Shown here: piece after piece, positions 26,412 through 37,879 of the stretch
Position numbering within the stretch: the stretch's first letter is position 1
Layout of the letters: every line of letters begins with the position of its first letter
Assembly: GCF_028622115.1 (NCBI RefSeq)
Contig: NZ_CP097263.1
Location: 5,518,001-5,582,000, forward strand
DNA: 64,000 bases
Source: Kutzneria chonburiensis
Lineage (GTDB): Bacteria > Actinomycetota > Actinomycetes > Mycobacteriales > Pseudonocardiaceae
Reading direction: 5' to 3'
Notes under the pieces: model-generated
Seen by the model: the letters and a program-made list of their open reading frames with translations, nothing else
Told to the model about the DNA's origin: nothing
Databases searched by the model: none
Translations under genes and position numbers: made by a program

Positions 26412-28780
26412 GTGGTGTTGGCGGAGCGGAGTTGCGCGGTCTGCGGCAAGGTGCTCGCCGACCCGCACCGCGTGCGCTACTGCTCGAACGCGTGCCGGCA
26501 GCGGGCCTATCGGCGCCGGGCCACGTCGGCCGCGCGGGCCAGCACACCGTCGGCCATGAACTCCGACATCCCGGGGGCGCTGCCGGCGCTGGTGGACAGC
26601 TTCGTCGGACGACGGCCCGAGATCGAGCGGCTGACCCAGCTGCTGGCGCAGCGCCGGCTGGTCACGCTGGTCGGGCCGGCCGGTGTCGGCAAGACCCGGC
26701 TGGCGCTGGAGGTGGCCGGGCGGCTGCCGCAGCGGGCCGTGCTGGTCGAACTGGACAGCCTGGACGACGGCGACCGCATCACCCAGGTCGTGGCCGGCGC
26801 GTTCGGCGTGCGTGAGCTGCCCGGTCGGACCATCAACGACGCCCTGTTCGACGTGCTGCGTGGTACCCGGACGCTGCTGGTGCTGGACAACTGCGAGCAC
26901 CTGGTCGACGCGAGCGCGCACTTCGTCGACCTCGCACTGCGGCGCTGCCGCGGGCTGCGGGTGCTGGCCACCAGCCGGGAGGCGCTGGCCATCCCCGGCG
27001 AGCTGGTGTTCTCCGTCGACGGACTGCCGCTGCCCGGCGGCTCGGATCCGTTGCGCAGCGACGCCGTGCGGCTGTTCGTCGACCGGGCCCGTGAGCGGGA
27101 CAAGGATTTCGGGCTCGACTCGGACACGGTGGCCCAGATCGCCGCCGTGTGCGCCGAGCTGGACGGCAGCCCGCTGGCCATCGAGCTCGCCGCGCACCGG
27201 ATCCCGATGCTCTCGGTGGGCGCGATCCATGATCGGCTGGCCGGCCGGCTGGAGCTGTTGACAACGCAGCATCGGACGGGATCCGCACGTCAACGCAGCC
27301 TTCGGCAGGCCATCGACTGGAGCCACCAGCTGCTCGGACCGGGCGAGCAGGTCGTGTTCCGCCGGCTGTCGGTGCTGGCCGGTACGTTCGATCTGGACAC
27401 GGCGATCGCGGTCTGCGCCGACGACGAGTTCCGCCCGGAGCAGGTGTTCGAGCTGGCCTTCCGCCTCCAGGCCGGCTCGCTGATCACCACGGCGGGCTCG
27501 TCGAGACTGCGGATGCTGGAGTCCATCCGGTTGTACGCGCGGGAACGGCTCGACGCCTCCGAGGACGGGTCCGCCACCCACGACCGGTTGACGAGCTGGT
27601 TGACCGAGCTGGCCCAGCCGCTGGTCCGGGAGCCCGTGTGGTTCCCGCTGGCGGCGCAGCGCCGATTGGAGGGATTGATCGACAACTTGATGGTGGCCGT
27701 GCGGTGGACCGCGTCCGTCGACGACGAGCGCAATGCCGTGCTCACCATGGCCACCGTCCGCTGCTGGATGCCGCGTGGCTTCCTCACCGAGGGGCGCAAG
27801 CTGTTGCGGGCCGCCTTGGACCGGGTGCTGATCCGGCCCGAGCACCGCTGCCTGTTGCTCACCTACGCCGGCTACCTCGCGACCGTGCAGGGCGATATCC
27901 AGGAGGGTGTCACCCACCTCGCCGAGGCGTTGGCGCTCGCCCGCACCACCGGCGATCCCGTGCCGCTCATCAGCGCCCTGTACACCATGGGTGCGGTCTG
28001 CCAGGCCACCGAGCGGCTCGCCGACGCGCGGGAGCGGTTCACCGAGGCCCTTGATCTCGCCACCGGTCTCCGTGACGAGACCGCCGTCGCCATGGTGTTG
28101 GAGCGGTTGGCCCTCACCGCGCACTGGCAGGGGGACCTCGACCGGGCCGACGAGCTCATCACCGGTGCTCTTCGGCGGTTCCGGGCCGGTCCGGTCTGCC
28201 ACGGCCTGAGCCTGGCGTTGCACACCGCCGGCACCATCGCCCTGCGCCGCGGTTCTCTGGGGTCCGCCGAGGACTTCTTCGCCGACAGTCTGCGCAACGC
28301 CCCCGCTTCGTGGCTCGAGGTGCCGTTCGCCCTCGAGGGCCTTGCCATGGCCGCCGGCCGCCGCGGTCTCGGCGAGCGCGCGATCCGCCTCTTCTGCGCC
28401 GCCCGCTACATCCGCGGCGGCGACCGGCTCTACGCCGAGCCGGCGTGGCGCCGTCAGGTCGAGGCCAGCCTCGGCGACTGGGGCGTGCCCGACGACGACC
28501 AGATCGACCGCATCGCCGCCGAGGTCGGCCGGCTGTCCCGGGACCAGGTCATGGCCTACGCCTTGCACGACCGTTGGCCCGATCCCCCGCCGCCCCCGTC
28601 CTCGCCCCCGACGAGCACGACGTCGCCGTGCTGCTGCCCGCCGGCCTCACCAACCCCGAGATCGCCGCGCGGCTGGGCATCAGCGTCCGGACGGTCGCCT
28701 ATCGGCTCAATCGCATCCGCACCAAACTCGGTCTCCTCACCCGGGACGATGTCGTCGCCTGGGCCTCCCGCGACGCGTGA
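26412..28780 (+). CDS. LuxR-type ATPase regulator with N-terminal zinc finger; apparent frameshift
   Basis: A large (~790-residue) regulator. A treble-clef-like finger lies at residues 8-28 (CAVC at 8-11, CSNAC at 24-28). NB-ARC/AAA features follow: FVGRRPEIERL, P-loop GPAGVGKT near 88-95, LLVLDNCEHLVDA, VLATSREAL and DGSPLAIELAAHR. Then come an alpha-helical/TPR region and a C-terminal LuxR HTH (LTNPEIAARLGISVRTVAYRL). The HTH is in a different frame from the rest; one extra C in the C-rich tract at 28584-28609 would join them and end at the TGA at 28778-28780. As written, the ATPase frame runs on to 28808 with a meaningless Pro/Ser tail. The start is GTG 26412 or 26415. Confidence 0.85.
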
Positions 28781-29087
28781 GCCCAAACCCTTGAGAAAAT
28801 TTTCGTAGGCATTGCGACCGATTGACCGAGGACGGCCGCCGCACCCGATGTTCATTTGAGCAAACAAATTAAAAGCACAGAATTTGCCCCCGACACAACT
28901 CGATCGGTCCAATTTTGCCGAGTTATCCGAATCCGCCCCACACCGCTCGCACCGTTGATATGGTTGTCACGCAGCGCACCACAGAGTGAAGATTCGGACA
29001 GCGTCATTCCGCTTGTTACCGATACGTCGGCGGCGATGTCGATCCACGCCCCACAGGAGTCCGACACCGCCTAGGGGAGGAATGCAG
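28781..29087. other. 307-bp AT-richer intergenic region before the lectin-like gene
   Basis: No convincing gene is present. The stretch around 28790-28960 is visibly AT-richer than the rest of the window (for example runs such as GAAAATTTTCG and AAACAAATTAAAAGC), consistent with promoter DNA for the secreted lectin-like protein or with a recent insertion. I could not define -35/-10 boxes with confidence. Confidence 0.5.
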
Positions 29088-29645
29088 ATGAAGGTCGTGA
29101 CAAGGATTGTTGCCGCAATGTTCGCGGTGGCATCGCTCTGCGCTTCTGCGCAGTACGCGAACGCCGAAACGTCAACGAATCAGACGCCCGTCTCTCTTCA
29201 ACAGCTGAAAGCCGCACCCGCGGCGGTCTATCGCATCCACAACAATAACAACAGCGGCACCAAGTGTGCGGCGATCCCCGGTGCGAGCAAGGCGCAGGGC
29301 GAGCGGGTCATCCAGTTGGGCTGCGGCACCTGGCCGGACCACTACTGGTACTTCGTCGACGCCGGGAACGGCCTCTACAAGATCGTCAACAACAACAGCA
29401 ACATGTGCCTGGCCATTCCCGGGGCGAGCAAGGCGCAGGGCGAAGGGGTCATCCAGTGGCCGTGCGGCAACTGGCCGGACCACTACTGGTACTTCGTCGA
29501 CGCCGGAAACAGCCGGTACCGGATCGTCAACAACAACAGCAACATGTGCCTCGCGGTTCCCGGTGCCAGCGGAAGCGATGGTGTGCAGTTGATTCAGTGG
29601 CCATGCGGCGACTGGCCTGACCACTTCTGGTACTTCACCAGCTGA
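29088..29645 (+). CDS. secreted ricin-type beta-trefoil (RICIN/CBM13-like) lectin
   Basis: A 185-residue exported protein. The signal peptide is residues 1-26 (ANA before E27). The mature part is three near-identical repeats (about 47-90, 96-137, 143-183). Each begins with a Y.I.NNN(S)N..C.A(I/V)PGAS pattern and closes with the WPDH(Y/F)WYF variant of the QxW motif. Three repeats make one beta-trefoil sugar-binding domain with no catalytic module attached. The ATG at 29088 is chosen because GGGGAGG lies 7 bases upstream; ATG 29082 is too close. It probably binds glycans outside the cell. Confidence 0.88.
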   Translation: MKVVTRIVAAMFAVASLCASAQYANAETSTNQTPVSLQQLKAAPAAVYRIHNNNNSGTKCAAIPGASKAQGERVIQLGCGTWPDHYWYFVDAGNGLYKIVNNNSNMCLAIPGASKAQGEGVIQWPCGNWPDHYWYFVDAGNSRYRIVNNNSNMCLAVPGASGSDGVQLIQWPCGDWPDHFWYFTS

Positions 29646-29782
29646 GCACATACCAAGGCGAGAGGCCTCCAGCGTGGTCAGGTTTACCATGGCCACTCTG
29701 GGGGCCTCGGCAAGTTCCAGGATCAGGACCACGAAAAAGCACGGCGGGGCGTCCACGCCGACTCTGCTCCAACCCGTGAATC

Positions 29783-29819
29783 ACCCTGCCGCTGAGCGGG
29801 ACTCGCGAAGATAGGGTGT
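29783..29819. repeat. dispersed repeat/terminator hairpin
   Basis: CCGCTGAGCGGGACTCGCG at 29790-29808 repeats the outer-arm sequence of the palindrome at 9494-9589. The core CCGCT-G-AGCGG forms a hairpin, flanked by CACCCT (29783-29788) and AGGGTG (29814-29819). It lies between convergent genes and may act as a terminator. Confidence 0.6.
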
Positions 29820-29860
29820 GCGCCCGGTGGGCGGCGGACGCCACCGGAATGCGCTTTCCG

Positions 29861-30523
29861 TCAGGCGCTGACCAAACGGGCGTTGTGCGCCAGAATCGCC
29901 GCCTGCACGCGGTTGTCGCAGCTGAGTTTGGTGAGCAGGCGACTGACGTGGGCCTTGACCGCGCCCTCGCTGAGATAGAGCTTGCGGGCGATCTGGAGAT
30001 TGCCCATGCCCTGGGCGAGCAGGCCGAGGACCTCGCGCTCGCGACCGGTGAGGTGGTTGACGAGGGTGCGGGCCCGCTCGACCGGTTCGGGGTCGATGTC
30101 GACGATGCGGTCGAGCACCCGGCGGGTGATGGCGGGCGACAGCATGGCCTCGCCGGCGGCGACGGCCCGCACGGCGGTGACGAGCTCGCGGGGACTGCCG
30201 TCCTTGAGCAGGAAGCCGGAGGCGCCGGCCCGGACGGCCCGCCGGATGTGGCTGTCGTCGGCCACCGAGGTGAGCAGCACGACAGCGGTGCCGGCGGACA
30301 GCGCCCGGACCTGCTCGGCGGCGGCGAGGCCGTCCAAGCCGGGCATCCGGACGTCCATCAGCAGCACCCTTGGCAGATGTTTGCGCACGAGTTCGACGGC
30401 GCCCGGCCCGCTGGCGGCCTCGGCCACGACCCGCACGTCCGGCGCCTGTTCGAGCACCCGGCGGATACCGCCGCGCACCAGCGCCTCGGAGTCGACGACT
30501 CCCACGGTGATCGCATGGTTCAT
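29861..30523 (-). CDS. NarL/LuxR-family response regulator (orphan)
   Basis: A 220-residue regulator. The receiver domain has the phosphoacceptor Asp in LLMDVRMPGLDG, the Thr/Ser in VVLLTSVAD and the Lys in GFLLKDGSPREL. The C-terminal LuxR HTH is LTGREREVLGLLAQGMGNLQIARKLYLSEGAVKAHV. The acidic pocket reads VVDSEAL, where most homologues have two adjacent acidic residues. The ATG at 30523 gives the family N-terminus, but its ribosome-binding site is weak. No histidine kinase is adjacent. Confidence 0.9.
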   Translation of the reverse strand: MNHAITVGVVDSEALVRGGIRRVLEQAPDVRVVAEAASGPGAVELVRKHLPRVLLMDVRMPGLDGLAAAEQVRALSAGTAVVLLTSVADDSHIRRAVRAGASGFLLKDGSPRELVTAVRAVAAGEAMLSPAITRRVLDRIVDIDPEPVERARTLVNHLTGREREVLGLLAQGMGNLQIARKLYLSEGAVKAHVSRLLTKLSCDNRVQAAILAHNARLVSA

Positions 30524-31013
30524 ACCCGTGATTGTGCGGCCCGACCGGCTGAATGAAAACCGTTGCGTAACGGGTTGCAGGGGTGCACGTAACGCGGAAC
30601 CGGGTCCGGCCGGCCGCGCTGCCCACAACTCTAGGCCCCGGCTGCCCGGACGCCCCTCGACCTGGCCGGAAGATACGCGGCGTACCCGGCCTTCGTGTCC
30701 GGCCGGCGATGGCCACGCCCGGGCGGCCTGCTCAGGACGGGACAGGGCGGCAGCGACGGGGGGCACGAGCCGGCCTCGCATCGGAACAGGGCGGCGAGAT
30801 TGCGCACCGGGGTGGACACGGTGCCGCAAGGGCCGCCGCATCACCGCAATGGACGTGGCGAACCTGGGCCGCACCGACGCGCGGTGAGCGAGGTGGTGCG
30901 CCTGCATCCGGTGTTGCTGGTGATGCGCACGGTGGTGAAACCCGTTCGGCTGGACGGAATCCGGCGGCGACCGGGACGGAACTGCCGGTCATGGCGCCGC
31001 GGCCGCGAGGGGG
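30524..31013. other. 490-bp region without a recognisable gene
   Basis: It lies between the divergent response regulator and soxR. Open frames here have no ribosome-binding sites, no family resemblance and arginine-rich shadow composition. It may hold promoters for both genes or a decayed gene. I see nothing else that I can support. Confidence 0.5.
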
Positions 31014-31044
31014 TTGAACGTTCGAGTTAACTCCAGGTTAGGCT
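31014..31044 (+). promoter_or_regulatory. SoxR-type promoter with 19-bp spacer and SoxR box
   Basis: TTGAAC (31014-31019) and TAGGCT (31039-31044) are separated by 19 bp, the over-long spacer typical of MerR/SoxR-activated promoters. GAGTTAACTC (31024-31033), matching the AGTTAACT core of the SoxR box, sits in the centre of the spacer. The expected start site is at or near the GTG at 31051, so the transcript may be leaderless. Confidence 0.75.
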
Positions 31045-31050
31045 CAACGG

Positions 31051-31554
31051 GTGGTGAAACTCCCCGACTGGCTGTCCATCGGCCAGGTGTCCGAACGCAG
31101 CGGAGTCGCGCAGACGGCACTGCGGTTCTACGAGGAACGCGGCCTGATCGCGGCCGAGCGCACGGCCGGCAACCAGCGCCGGTACCCACGCTCGGTATTG
31201 CGCCGGCTGGCGTTCATCCGCACGGCGCAACGAGTCGGGCTCAGCCTCGAGGACATCGGCGCGGCGCTGGCGACACTGCCCGAGCGGCGCACGCCGACCA
31301 AGGCCGACTGGGCCCGGCTGTCCCGGGAGTGGAAGACCGAGCTGGACGCGCGAATCGACTCCCTGCAACGACTTCGCGACAAACTGAGCGGCTGCGTCGG
31401 CTGCGGCTGCCTGTCGCTGAAGGTGTGCACGCTGGTCAACGCCGAGGACCGGATGGCCGACCACGGTCCGGGAGCGCCGCGGCTGCGCGCTGCCGCCGAG
31501 GGGGTATCGAGTGAGTGCCGTCCCCACCACACAGTGATCACCGTTGCGCCATAA
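31051..31554 (+). CDS. soxR: redox-sensitive transcriptional activator SoxR
   Basis: A 167-residue MerR-family protein. The N-terminal winged helix reads LSIGQVSERSGVAQTALRFYEERGLI, then the RRYPRSVLRRLAFI wing and a dimerisation helix to about residue 112. Four cysteines at 115, 118, 120 and 126 (CVGCGCLSLKVC) form the SoxR [2Fe-2S] site that senses redox-active compounds by one-electron oxidation. The tail runs about 20-25 residues past the E. coli length, as is common. The SoxR-type promoter directly upstream points to autoregulation. Confidence 0.95.
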   Translation: MVKLPDWLSIGQVSERSGVAQTALRFYEERGLIAAERTAGNQRRYPRSVLRRLAFIRTAQRVGLSLEDIGAALATLPERRTPTKADWARLSREWKTELDARIDSLQRLRDKLSGCVGCGCLSLKVCTLVNAEDRMADHGPGAPRLRAAAEGVSSECRPHHTVITVAP

Positions 31555-31611
31555 GGATGCAGCTGCCCGACGCGCCTTGAAGGCCGGTGTCGGCCGTCGC
31601 AGACTGGACAC

Positions 31612-32511
31612 GTGAAGGTCATCTCGGACGCCGATGTGCGTGCCGCCCTGCTGCCCGGGGCGGCGGTCCGAGTTTCCCGAGACGCCCTCGTAGATGCCTA
31701 CCACGGCACGCTCAAGGCCCCGCCGCGCACCGGAATCGACGTCGGCTCAACGGAACTCGTGTTCACGGTCGGTGGAAATGCTTCCGGCACCGTGGGTTTC
31801 CGCTGCTACGGCCTGTGGCCCGGGCACGCCGACCAGCTGGTTGCGGTGTGGGACAACGTGGGCACGCTGCGCGGCGTCGTCGTCGGCACGGCCCTTGGCG
31901 CTCTCCGTACCGGCGCGCTGGGTGGTGCGGCGGTCGACGCGCTGGCCAAACCCGACGCCTCGATCTGCGCGGTCATCGGCTCCGGCACGCAGTCCTGGGC
32001 CCAGCTGTGGGCCGCCTGCGCGGTGCGGACGTTCAGCGAGGTCCGGGTGAGCTCGCCGACGCCGGCCAACCGGGCCAAGTTCGCCGCGCGGGCCCGTGAC
32101 GAGCTCGGGCTGAATGCAATCGACCTGGCCGACAGCGTCGAGGCTGTACGGGACGCCGATGTCGTGCTGGTGGCGACCAAGTCGACCCGCCCGGTGCTGC
32201 CGGCCACCGCGTTCTCGCCCGGCTGCCACGTGAACACCATCGGGCCCAAGCTGCGCGGGGCCAGCGAACTGCCGCCGGAACTCGCCAGCGTGGCGGCGAT
32301 CGTGGCCACCGACTCGCCGGCGCAGGCCGCCGCCTACGGCAACCCGTTCTTCACCGGGCGCAAGCTGGCCCACCTGGGCGGCATCATCGCCGGCGAGCTG
32401 CCCGGCCGGATCAGCGAGGGCCAGATCACCCTGTTCTGCTCGACCGGCCTGGCCGGCACCGACGTGCTGCTGGCCGATCACGTGCTCAACGAGTTGGACC
32501 TGGCCGGCTGA
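31612..32511 (+). CDS. ornithine cyclodeaminase/mu-crystallin family protein
   Basis: A 299-residue NAD(P)-binding protein. VVVGTALGALRTGALGGAAVD and ICAVIGSGTQSWAQLWAACAV (dinucleotide-binding GSGTQ) are typical, followed by VRVSSPTPANRAKFA and VVLVATKSTRPVLPA, GCHVNTIGP. The family includes ornithine cyclodeaminase, ketimine reductases and amino-acid dehydrogenases; the exact substrate cannot be told. The GTG at 31612 begins VKVISDADV. No close operon partner except kptA 44 bp downstream. Confidence 0.88.
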   Translation: MKVISDADVRAALLPGAAVRVSRDALVDAYHGTLKAPPRTGIDVGSTELVFTVGGNASGTVGFRCYGLWPGHADQLVAVWDNVGTLRGVVVGTALGALRTGALGGAAVDALAKPDASICAVIGSGTQSWAQLWAACAVRTFSEVRVSSPTPANRAKFAARARDELGLNAIDLADSVEAVRDADVVLVATKSTRPVLPATAFSPGCHVNTIGPKLRGASELPPELASVAAIVATDSPAQAAAYGNPFFTGRKLAHLGGIIAGELPGRISEGQITLFCSTGLAGTDVLLADHVLNELDLAG

Positions 32512-32555
32512 TATCGGTGGACGGCCGGGTCCCCGACCGCCCACACTTCCGGCAC

Positions 32556-33086
32556 ATGAACGAGAAAGACACGATCCGACTCTCCAAACGGCTGTCGCGA
32601 CATCTGCGGCACGCCCCGGAGGAGATCGGCATCCAGCTCAGCGCCGACGGCTGGACGGACGTCGCCGCGCTGCTCGGCGCCATGCGCATCACCAGGGAAC
32701 AACTCGACCACGTCGTCGCCACCAACGACAAGCGCCGCTTCGCCTTCGACGAGACCGGGGCCCGGATCCGGGCCAGCCAGGGCCACACCGTGCCGGTGCA
32801 GCTCGATCTGCCGGTCACCACACCGCCGGACACGCTCTATCACGGCACGGTGGCCAAGTTCCTTGACGACATCATGGCCGAGGGACTGCGGCCGATGACC
32901 CGGCACGACGTGCACCTCTCACCGGACATCCCCACGGCGATCAAGGTGGGCTCGCGTCGCGGCAAGCCGGTCGTGCTGGCCGTCGACGCCGGCCGCATGC
33001 ACGCCGACGGGCACGTGTTCCGGTTGAGCGCCAACGGAGTCTGGCTCACCGAACACGTGCCCGCCGGGTACCTCAGCTCGAGATGA
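32556..33086 (+). CDS. kptA: RNA 2'-phosphotransferase (KptA/Tpt1 family)
   Basis: A 176-residue enzyme of the NAD+-dependent RNA 2'-phosphotransferase family. Conserved elements are the N-terminal RLSRHLRHAPEEIGI (catalytic Arg-His), FAFDETGARIRASQGH (second Arg), LYHGT and DVHLSPD. It transfers an internal RNA 2'-phosphate to NAD+, giving ADP-ribose 1'',2''-cyclic phosphate. Bacteria lack the tRNA splicing that makes the usual substrate, so the role here is open. The ATG at 32556 matches the family start. The 3' end overlaps the tiny membrane gene by 14 bp. Confidence 0.92.
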   Translation: MNEKDTIRLSKRLSRHLRHAPEEIGIQLSADGWTDVAALLGAMRITREQLDHVVATNDKRRFAFDETGARIRASQGHTVPVQLDLPVTTPPDTLYHGTVAKFLDDIMAEGLRPMTRHDVHLSPDIPTAIKVGSRRGKPVVLAVDAGRMHADGHVFRLSANGVWLTEHVPAGYLSSR

Positions 33087-33233
33087 ACCAGGCGATCGCG
33101 CCGCCCGCGGCCAGCACGGCGAGCACGGCCAGCACGGTCGCGGCGATCTTGGCCGTCTTCCACATGGTGTAGACGCCGCCGATCAGGAAGCCGCACACGG
33201 CCAGCAGGGCGATGGCGATGTACTCACGCGGCA

Positions 33234-33234
<1 letters not shown>
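33073..33234 (-). CDS. tiny membrane protein at the end of hisDCB
   Basis: A 53-residue protein with two hydrophobic segments (residues 5-25, then 30-50) separated by TMWKTAK. The ATG at 33232-33234 overlaps the hisB TGA (TGATG), so translation is coupled to hisB. No function known to me. Its 3' end overlaps kptA on the opposite strand. Confidence 0.75.
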
Positions 33235-34936
<1,702 letters not shown>

Positions 34937-36256
34937 TCAGGAGTCCTTGAAGCGTGCGGTGACGGCTTGGCCGTGAGCGGGCAGGTCCTCGGCATTGGCC
35001 AGCGCGACCACCTTGTCGGCGACGTCGCGCAACGCGTCCTCGGTGTAGTCGACGACGTGGATGCCGCGCAGGAAGGTCTGCACGGACAGGCCCGAGGAAT
35101 GGCGGGCACAGCCGGCGGTGGGCAGCACGTGGTTGGAGCCGGCGCAGTAGTCGCCGAGCGAGACCGGCGCGTAGGCGCCGACGAAGATCGCGCCGGCGTT
35201 GCGGACCCGGTCCGCCACCGCGCGGGCGTCGGCCGTCTGGATCTCGAGGTGCTCGGCCGCGTAGGCGTCGACGACCTTCAGCCCGTCGTCCACAGTGGAC
35301 ACCAGGATGGTGCCGGACTGCCGGCCGGCCAGCGCTTCCGCCACCCGGGCGCTGTGCTTGGTCGCGCCGACCTGCTTGTGCAGCTCGGCGTCGACCGCGT
35401 CGGCCAGCCGCTCCGAGTCGGTCACCAGCACGCTGGCGGCCAGCGTGTCGTGCTCGGCCTGGCTGATCAGGTCGGCGGCCACGTGCGCCGGGTCGGCCGT
35501 GTCGTCGGCCAGGATGGCGATCTCGGTCGGGCCGGCCTCGGAGTCGATGCCGACCAGGCCGCGCAGCAGCCGCTTGGCCGCCGTCATGTAGATGTTGCCG
35601 GGGCCGGTGATCATGTCCACCGCCGCCAGCTCGGCGCCGTCGGTGTCCACGCCCCCGTAGGTCAGCAGCGCGATGGCTTGCGCGCCGCCCACCGCCCACA
35701 CCTCTTCGACGTCCAGCAGCGCGCACGCCGCCAGGATCGTCGGGTGCGGCAGGCCGCCGTGCTCGGCCTGCGGCGGCGAGCACACGACCAGCGAGCCCAC
35801 GCCCGCGGTCTGCGCCGGCACCACGTTCATCACCACGGTCGACGGGTACACCGCAAGGCCGCCGGGCGCGTACAGGCCGACCCGGCCGACCGGCACCCAG
35901 CGCTCGGTGACCGTGCCGCCCGGCACCACCTCGGTGGTCTTGTCCTGGCGGCGCTGGTCGGCGTGCACCTTCCGGGTCCGCGCGATCGCCTCTTCCAGGG
36001 CCTCCCGGACCTTCGGGTCCAGCTCGGCCAGGGCCCGCGCGACGCGCTCCCGCGGGACGCGGACCGAGGCCGGCTTGATCCGGTCGAACCGCTCCGCGAA
36101 CTCCAGCACCGCCGGCACGCCCCGGTCGCGCACCGCCTCGACGATCGGCCGCACCTGATGCAGCACCGCGTCCACGTCGACCTCGGCGCGCGGCAGGGTG
36201 ACGCGCAGTTGAGCCGCGGACGGGACGTGACCACGCAGGTCGGTGCGGTTGAGCAT
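34937..36256 (-). CDS. hisD: histidinol dehydrogenase
   Basis: A 439-residue Zn- and NAD-dependent enzyme doing the last two steps of histidine synthesis. Signatures are [68 protein letters not shown] (Zn-site Gln/His), and [20 protein letters not shown]. The ATG at 36256 (MLNRTDLRG) is chosen over longer starts. Confidence 0.97.
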   Translation of the reverse strand: MLNRTDLRGHVPSAAQLRVTLPRAEVDVDAVLHQVRPIVEAVRDRGVPAVLEFAERFDRIKPASVRVPRERVARALAELDPKVREALEEAIARTRKVHADQRRQDKTTEVVPGGTVTERWVPVGRVGLYAPGGLAVYPSTVVMNVVPAQTAGVGSLVVCSPPQAEHGGLPHPTILAACALLDVEEVWAVGGAQAIALLTYGGVDTDGAELAAVDMITGPGNIYMTAAKRLLRGLVGIDSEAGPTEIAILADDTADPAHVAADLISQAEHDTLAASVLVTDSERLADAVDAELHKQVGATKHSARVAEALAGRQSGTILVSTVDDGLKVVDAYAAEHLEIQTADARAVADRVRNAGAIFVGAYAPVSLGDYCAGSNHVLPTAGCARHSSGLSVQTFLRGIHVVDYTEDALRDVADKVVALANAEDLPAHGQAVTARFKDS

Positions 36257-36312
36257 GGCCTCAGGGTACCGAGGCCCCTTGACCGGTTTCGCGGCCACGC
36301 TCGACCGGCCGG

Positions 36313-37836
36313 TCAGCGAATGGTCCAGGTCTCCAGGTTCCACCACGGTCCCCAGGTCAGGGGCCCATGCACAGCCGGCTCGGTGATCGCAACCGAGCCG
36401 GCCCAGTTGTCGTGCACGGCGTAGGTGTGGGTGACGAAGGCCAGCGTGACCAGGCTGGGTTCACCGAGGTAGGCCCGCTGGGCGGCCCGGAAGGCGGTGG
36501 CCCGGGCGGCGGGGTCGGTGGCCTTGTGCGCGGTGTCGAGGGCCGTGTCCACGGCGGCGTCGGAGTAGCCGGTGGTGTTGGCGGTGCCGCCGGTGCGCAG
36601 GACCTGGCGGACGGCCAGGTCGGGGTCGAACGGGTTGCCGCCGGCGACGATCTGGGCGACGCCGGCGCCGGCCACCGCGGTGACGTCGAAGCCGACGGCC
36701 CGGAGCTGGGTGGCAAACGCTTGCGCGATGGCGCGGCGCTCCAGGTCGCCGGCCGGGTAGCCGACGGTGAACGCCGCTCGGACGCCGCCCTTGGCGCGGA
36801 TGCCGTCGGCCCCGGCGACCCAGCCGGCCTGGTCGAGGATGCGGCCGGCGGCCCCCCGGTCGAAGCGGTAGACGGCCTGCGGGTCGACGAACTCGGGCAG
36901 CGAGTCCGGCATCGGCGTGGAGGCCGGCGTGCCCTTGCCGCCCAGCGCGTTGCCGATGAGGTCCTTGCGGTCGATCGCGAAGTTCAGCGCCAGCCGCACC
37001 GAGTGGTCGCTCGTGACGGGGTTGTCCGCCGGCAGCGTGACGGCCCGGTAGTCGGCGGTGTCCTCGGTGATGACCTTGACGCCGTCGAACTTGGCCACCG
37101 CGACCGCCTCCGACGGCGGCACCTCGATGCCGTCGAAATCGCCGTTCTGCAACCGCTGGATCCGGGTCGCGTCGTCGGGCACGAAGACCACGGTGACCTT
37201 CACGACCTTGGGCGGCACGCCGTAGTAGTACTTGTTCAGCCCCAGCACGAGCTGCTTGCCCTTGTCCCAGCCGGCCACGCTGTACGCGCCGGTGCCGGGC
37301 GGCTGCGCGGCGGTCAGGGCGGTGTGCGGGATGACGCCGAGCACCAGCCGGGTCGGGAACGACGGGAACGGGTACGACAGGTCGAAGCGGACGGTCAGCT
37401 CGTCGACCGCCGTCACGCCGTCGAGCATGTCGAAGTCCGGCCGCAGCGGGGACTTCACCGCCGGGTCGAGCACCGCGTTGTACTCGGCGACGACGTCGGC
37501 CGCGGTCAGCGGGCTGCCGTCGGCGAACCGCACCCGCTCGTGCAGCTTCACCGTCCACGACTTGCCGTCCGGCGACGGCTGCGGCAGGTCCGTGGCCAGC
37601 ACCGGCCGCAGCGTCCGGTCGGCCTGGTAGCCGACCAGCCCGTCGTACATCCGTGAGCCGCCCTCGGGCGCGAAGCCCTGCACCGGGTTCAGGCTGGCCG
37701 GCTCGGTGGCGTCGGCCAGCGTGATGGTGGTGTTGTCGTCGACGGTCCCGGCCCGGCTCGGCGTCGGCTCGCCGGTGCACGCCGCGAGGACCACGGCAGC
37801 GGTGAGCAGGGAGGCGGGTAGCAGGAGTCGACGCAC
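36313..37836 (-). CDS. peptide/nickel-type ABC transporter substrate-binding lipoprotein
   Basis: A 507-residue SBP_bac_5 family protein. The lipobox is LAAC (residues 17-20). Hallmarks are [57 protein letters not shown] and [23 protein letters not shown]. It binds a peptide or similar solute outside the membrane. No permease or ATPase gene is adjacent, so the rest of the transporter is elsewhere or it serves a different system. Confidence 0.93.
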   Translation of the reverse strand: MRRLLLPASLLTAAVVLAACTGEPTPSRAGTVDDNTTITLADATEPASLNPVQGFAPEGGSRMYDGLVGYQADRTLRPVLATDLPQPSPDGKSWTVKLHERVRFADGSPLTAADVVAEYNAVLDPAVKSPLRPDFDMLDGVTAVDELTVRFDLSYPFPSFPTRLVLGVIPHTALTAAQPPGTGAYSVAGWDKGKQLVLGLNKYYYGVPPKVVKVTVVFVPDDATRIQRLQNGDFDGIEVPPSEAVAVAKFDGVKVITEDTADYRAVTLPADNPVTSDHSVRLALNFAIDRKDLIGNALGGKGTPASTPMPDSLPEFVDPQAVYRFDRGAAGRILDQAGWVAGADGIRAKGGVRAAFTVGYPAGDLERRAIAQAFATQLRAVGFDVTAVAGAGVAQIVAGGNPFDPDLAVRQVLRTGGTANTTGYSDAAVDTALDTAHKATDPAARATAFRAAQRAYLGEPSLVTLAFVTHTYAVHDNWAGSVAITEPAVHGPLTWGPWWNLETWTIR

Positions 37837-37879
37837 ACCCCGACCCTAACCAGACCACCGCCCCAGCGCCTGAGCGGCC

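Noticed and set aside
30524-31013. Possible small genes in the gap upstream of soxR
   Set aside because: Frames lack start sites and any family signature.
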